Origin: Pseudomonadota bacterium
GTDB taxonomy: Bacteria > Pseudomonadota > Gammaproteobacteria > Burkholderiales > Burkholderiaceae_B
Length of the DNA stretch: 14,557 nt
Assembly: GCA_023432075.1 (NCBI GenBank)
Contig: JAEYVD010000152.1
Location: 1 to 14,557, forward strand
Reading direction: 5' to 3'
The notes beneath the pieces are model-generated. The model searched no databases. It had not been told where the DNA came from and saw nothing but the letters and a program-made list of their open reading frames with translations. Below, piece after piece: positions 13,698 through 14,557 of the stretch (its first letter is position 1; every line of letters starts with the position of its first letter). The position numbers were made by a program, and so were the translations under genes.

Positions 13698-14557
13698 ACG
13701 CGCAACGTTGCCAGGGGTTTGCGTAGCAGGTAGCCGTAAAGCGGCGTGGATGCGCCGTACAGCTTGGCGGTGCCCTTCAGGCCGACGCGCGGCTGGCGGG
13801 CAAGCGCCTCGTCGTCCAGGCGCGCGCGGACACGATAGGCCATGGCGCCTTCGGCGGTGGGCGCGGCGCGGTAGCCCACCCGCAGCAGCGTGGCGGGCAA
13901 GGGCTCGGCGGGCGCGGTATTCAGAAACAGGCGCACCGGCGCCTCGGCCGGCAACGCAATCGCGTCGCCAACGGGCAGGTGGATTTCCAGCTCGACGTCC
14001 GCGGGGTCGGCCACCATCATGATGCGCTCGCCCAGCGCCACGGGCTTGCCGATCCAGTCGGCGGGGTCATCGAACAGCACGATGCCATCGCGTTCGGCGC
14101 GCAGCTGGGCGCGCGCCACGGCCTTGGCATAGAAGTCCATGTCGCTGGCGGCCTGTGCGCGCTTGCCCTGCGCAAGCGCCAGCGTGGCTTTGCTGCGGTC
14201 ATCGACGAGCGCCTGCTGCTGGTTCTGCCGCAGCTCGGCCTGGGCGACGGCGAGCGCCTGGCGCGCGCTTTCCAGCCGCCCTTCAAGATCGCGGACATCC
14301 AGCGCGGCCAGCAACTGGCCTTTTTGCACGGCCTGGTTGGGCGTGACGGCGATCTGGTCCACCACGCCTTGCAGCGGCGCGCGCACGGCCATGGGCGCGC
14401 GCGCCACGACTTCGGCGGGCGCAAGCACGGATTGGCGCACCGGCACGAACATCAGTCCGATGGCGGCGGCGCCCAGCGCCAGCCACGCACGCGTGCGGCG
14501 TTCGCCGTGCCGCAGGCGGCCCCACCACGCGGCCGCGCGGCGCGGGCGCTGGGTAGG
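13682..14557 (-). CDS. HlyD-family adaptor / membrane fusion protein (5' end outside window)
   Basis: The frame is open to the right window edge, showing 291 residues without a start; the first in-window Met (14452) lies inside the membrane segment, so it is not the true start. A basic stretch precedes one membrane anchor (AWLALGAAAIGLMFVPV, visible residues about 24-40). Then come the first lipoyl half (VRAPLQGVVDQIAVTPNQAV), a coiled coil (about 90-150), the second half (LRAERDGIVLFDDPADWIG) and beta-barrel domains ending near LKGTAKLYG. This is the periplasmic adaptor layout of type I secretion or tripartite efflux systems. It overlaps the M50-HlyD gene downstream, so the two form one operon and probably one complex. 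No ABC transporter or outer-membrane factor is visible in the window; they may lie to the right. Confidence 0.9.
   Translation of the reverse strand, partial: PTQRPRRAAAWWGRLRHGERRTRAWLALGAAAIGLMFVPVRQSVLAPAEVVARAPMAVRAPLQGVVDQIAVTPNQAVQKGQLLAALDVRDLEGRLESARQALAVAQAELRQNQQQALVDDRSKATLALAQGKRAQAASDMDFYAKAVARAQLRAERDGIVLFDDPADWIGKPVALGERIMMVADPADVELEIHLPVGDAIALPAEAPVRLFLNTAPAEPLPATLLRVGYRAAPTAEGAMAYRVRARLDDEALARQPRVGLKGTAKLYGASTPLYGYLLRKPLATLRVWLGL

Noticed and set aside
1..14557. CRISPR array, tRNA/rRNA gene, insertion sequence or attachment site
   Set aside because: I saw no regularly spaced repeats of CRISPR type, no tRNA-like cloverleaf with its conserved arms, no transposase motif and no terminal inverted repeats bounding a segment.

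Overview
The window looks like chromosomal DNA of a beta-proteobacterium of the Alcaligenaceae (Achromobacter/Bordetella type). The reasons are the very high G+C content, a Bug/TctC-type extracytoplasmic binding protein inside a catabolic operon (these receptors are greatly expanded in that family), and the general look of the proteins. The genus is an inference; no rRNA or tRNA gene is present to confirm it.

Layout, left to right. (1) 2-703: the C-terminal beta-barrel of an autotransporter, cut by the window edge, followed by a strong terminator. (2) 804-2411: a MerR-type regulator on the minus strand, divergent from a secreted fasciclin-domain protein. The shared 171-bp region carries three copies of an 8-bp half-site. 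(3) 2534-10332: a GntR/HutC-type repressor on the minus strand, divergent from a seven-gene plus-strand catabolic operon. The operon encodes a PcaB/adenylosuccinate-lyase-like enzyme, a DUF35 zinc-ribbon/OB protein, a thiolase-fold protein, both subunits of a 3-oxoacid CoA-transferase, a Bug binding protein and a two-domain 3-hydroxyacyl-CoA dehydrogenase. A palindromic operator lies in the GntR/lyase gap. (4) 10361-11379: a minus-strand pair, heme oxygenase followed by a small DUF454/YbaN membrane protein, with a Fur-box-like sequence upstream. (5) 11523-14557: a minus-strand pair, a HlyD-type adaptor (cut by the window edge) followed by a membrane M50 zinc protease fused to a second HlyD-like module.

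How the parts may work together. The central operon reads as uptake or sensing of a carboxylated compound (Bug protein), C-C, C-N or C-O bond chemistry (lyase), CoA activation (CoA-transferase), oxidation of a 3-hydroxyacyl-CoA (dehydrogenase) and carbon-carbon cleavage by the DUF35/thiolase-fold pair. It resembles the lower beta-ketoadipate pathway in part (PcaB-like, PcaIJ-like and thiolase-like genes) but lacks pcaC and pcaD homologues here. The thiolase-like protein has no cysteine at the usual nucleophile position, and the lyase has a Thr-His where bacterial PcaB, as I recall it, has Thr-Trp. So a distinct pathway with an unknown substrate is likely, and the DUF35/thiolase pair may be a retro-aldolase rather than a thiolase. 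The HlyD/M50-HlyD pair at the right edge looks like a peptide-processing and export or envelope system. The N-terminus of its protease resembles a PqqD/RRE-type peptide-recognition domain. These two loci are the least explained parts of the window.
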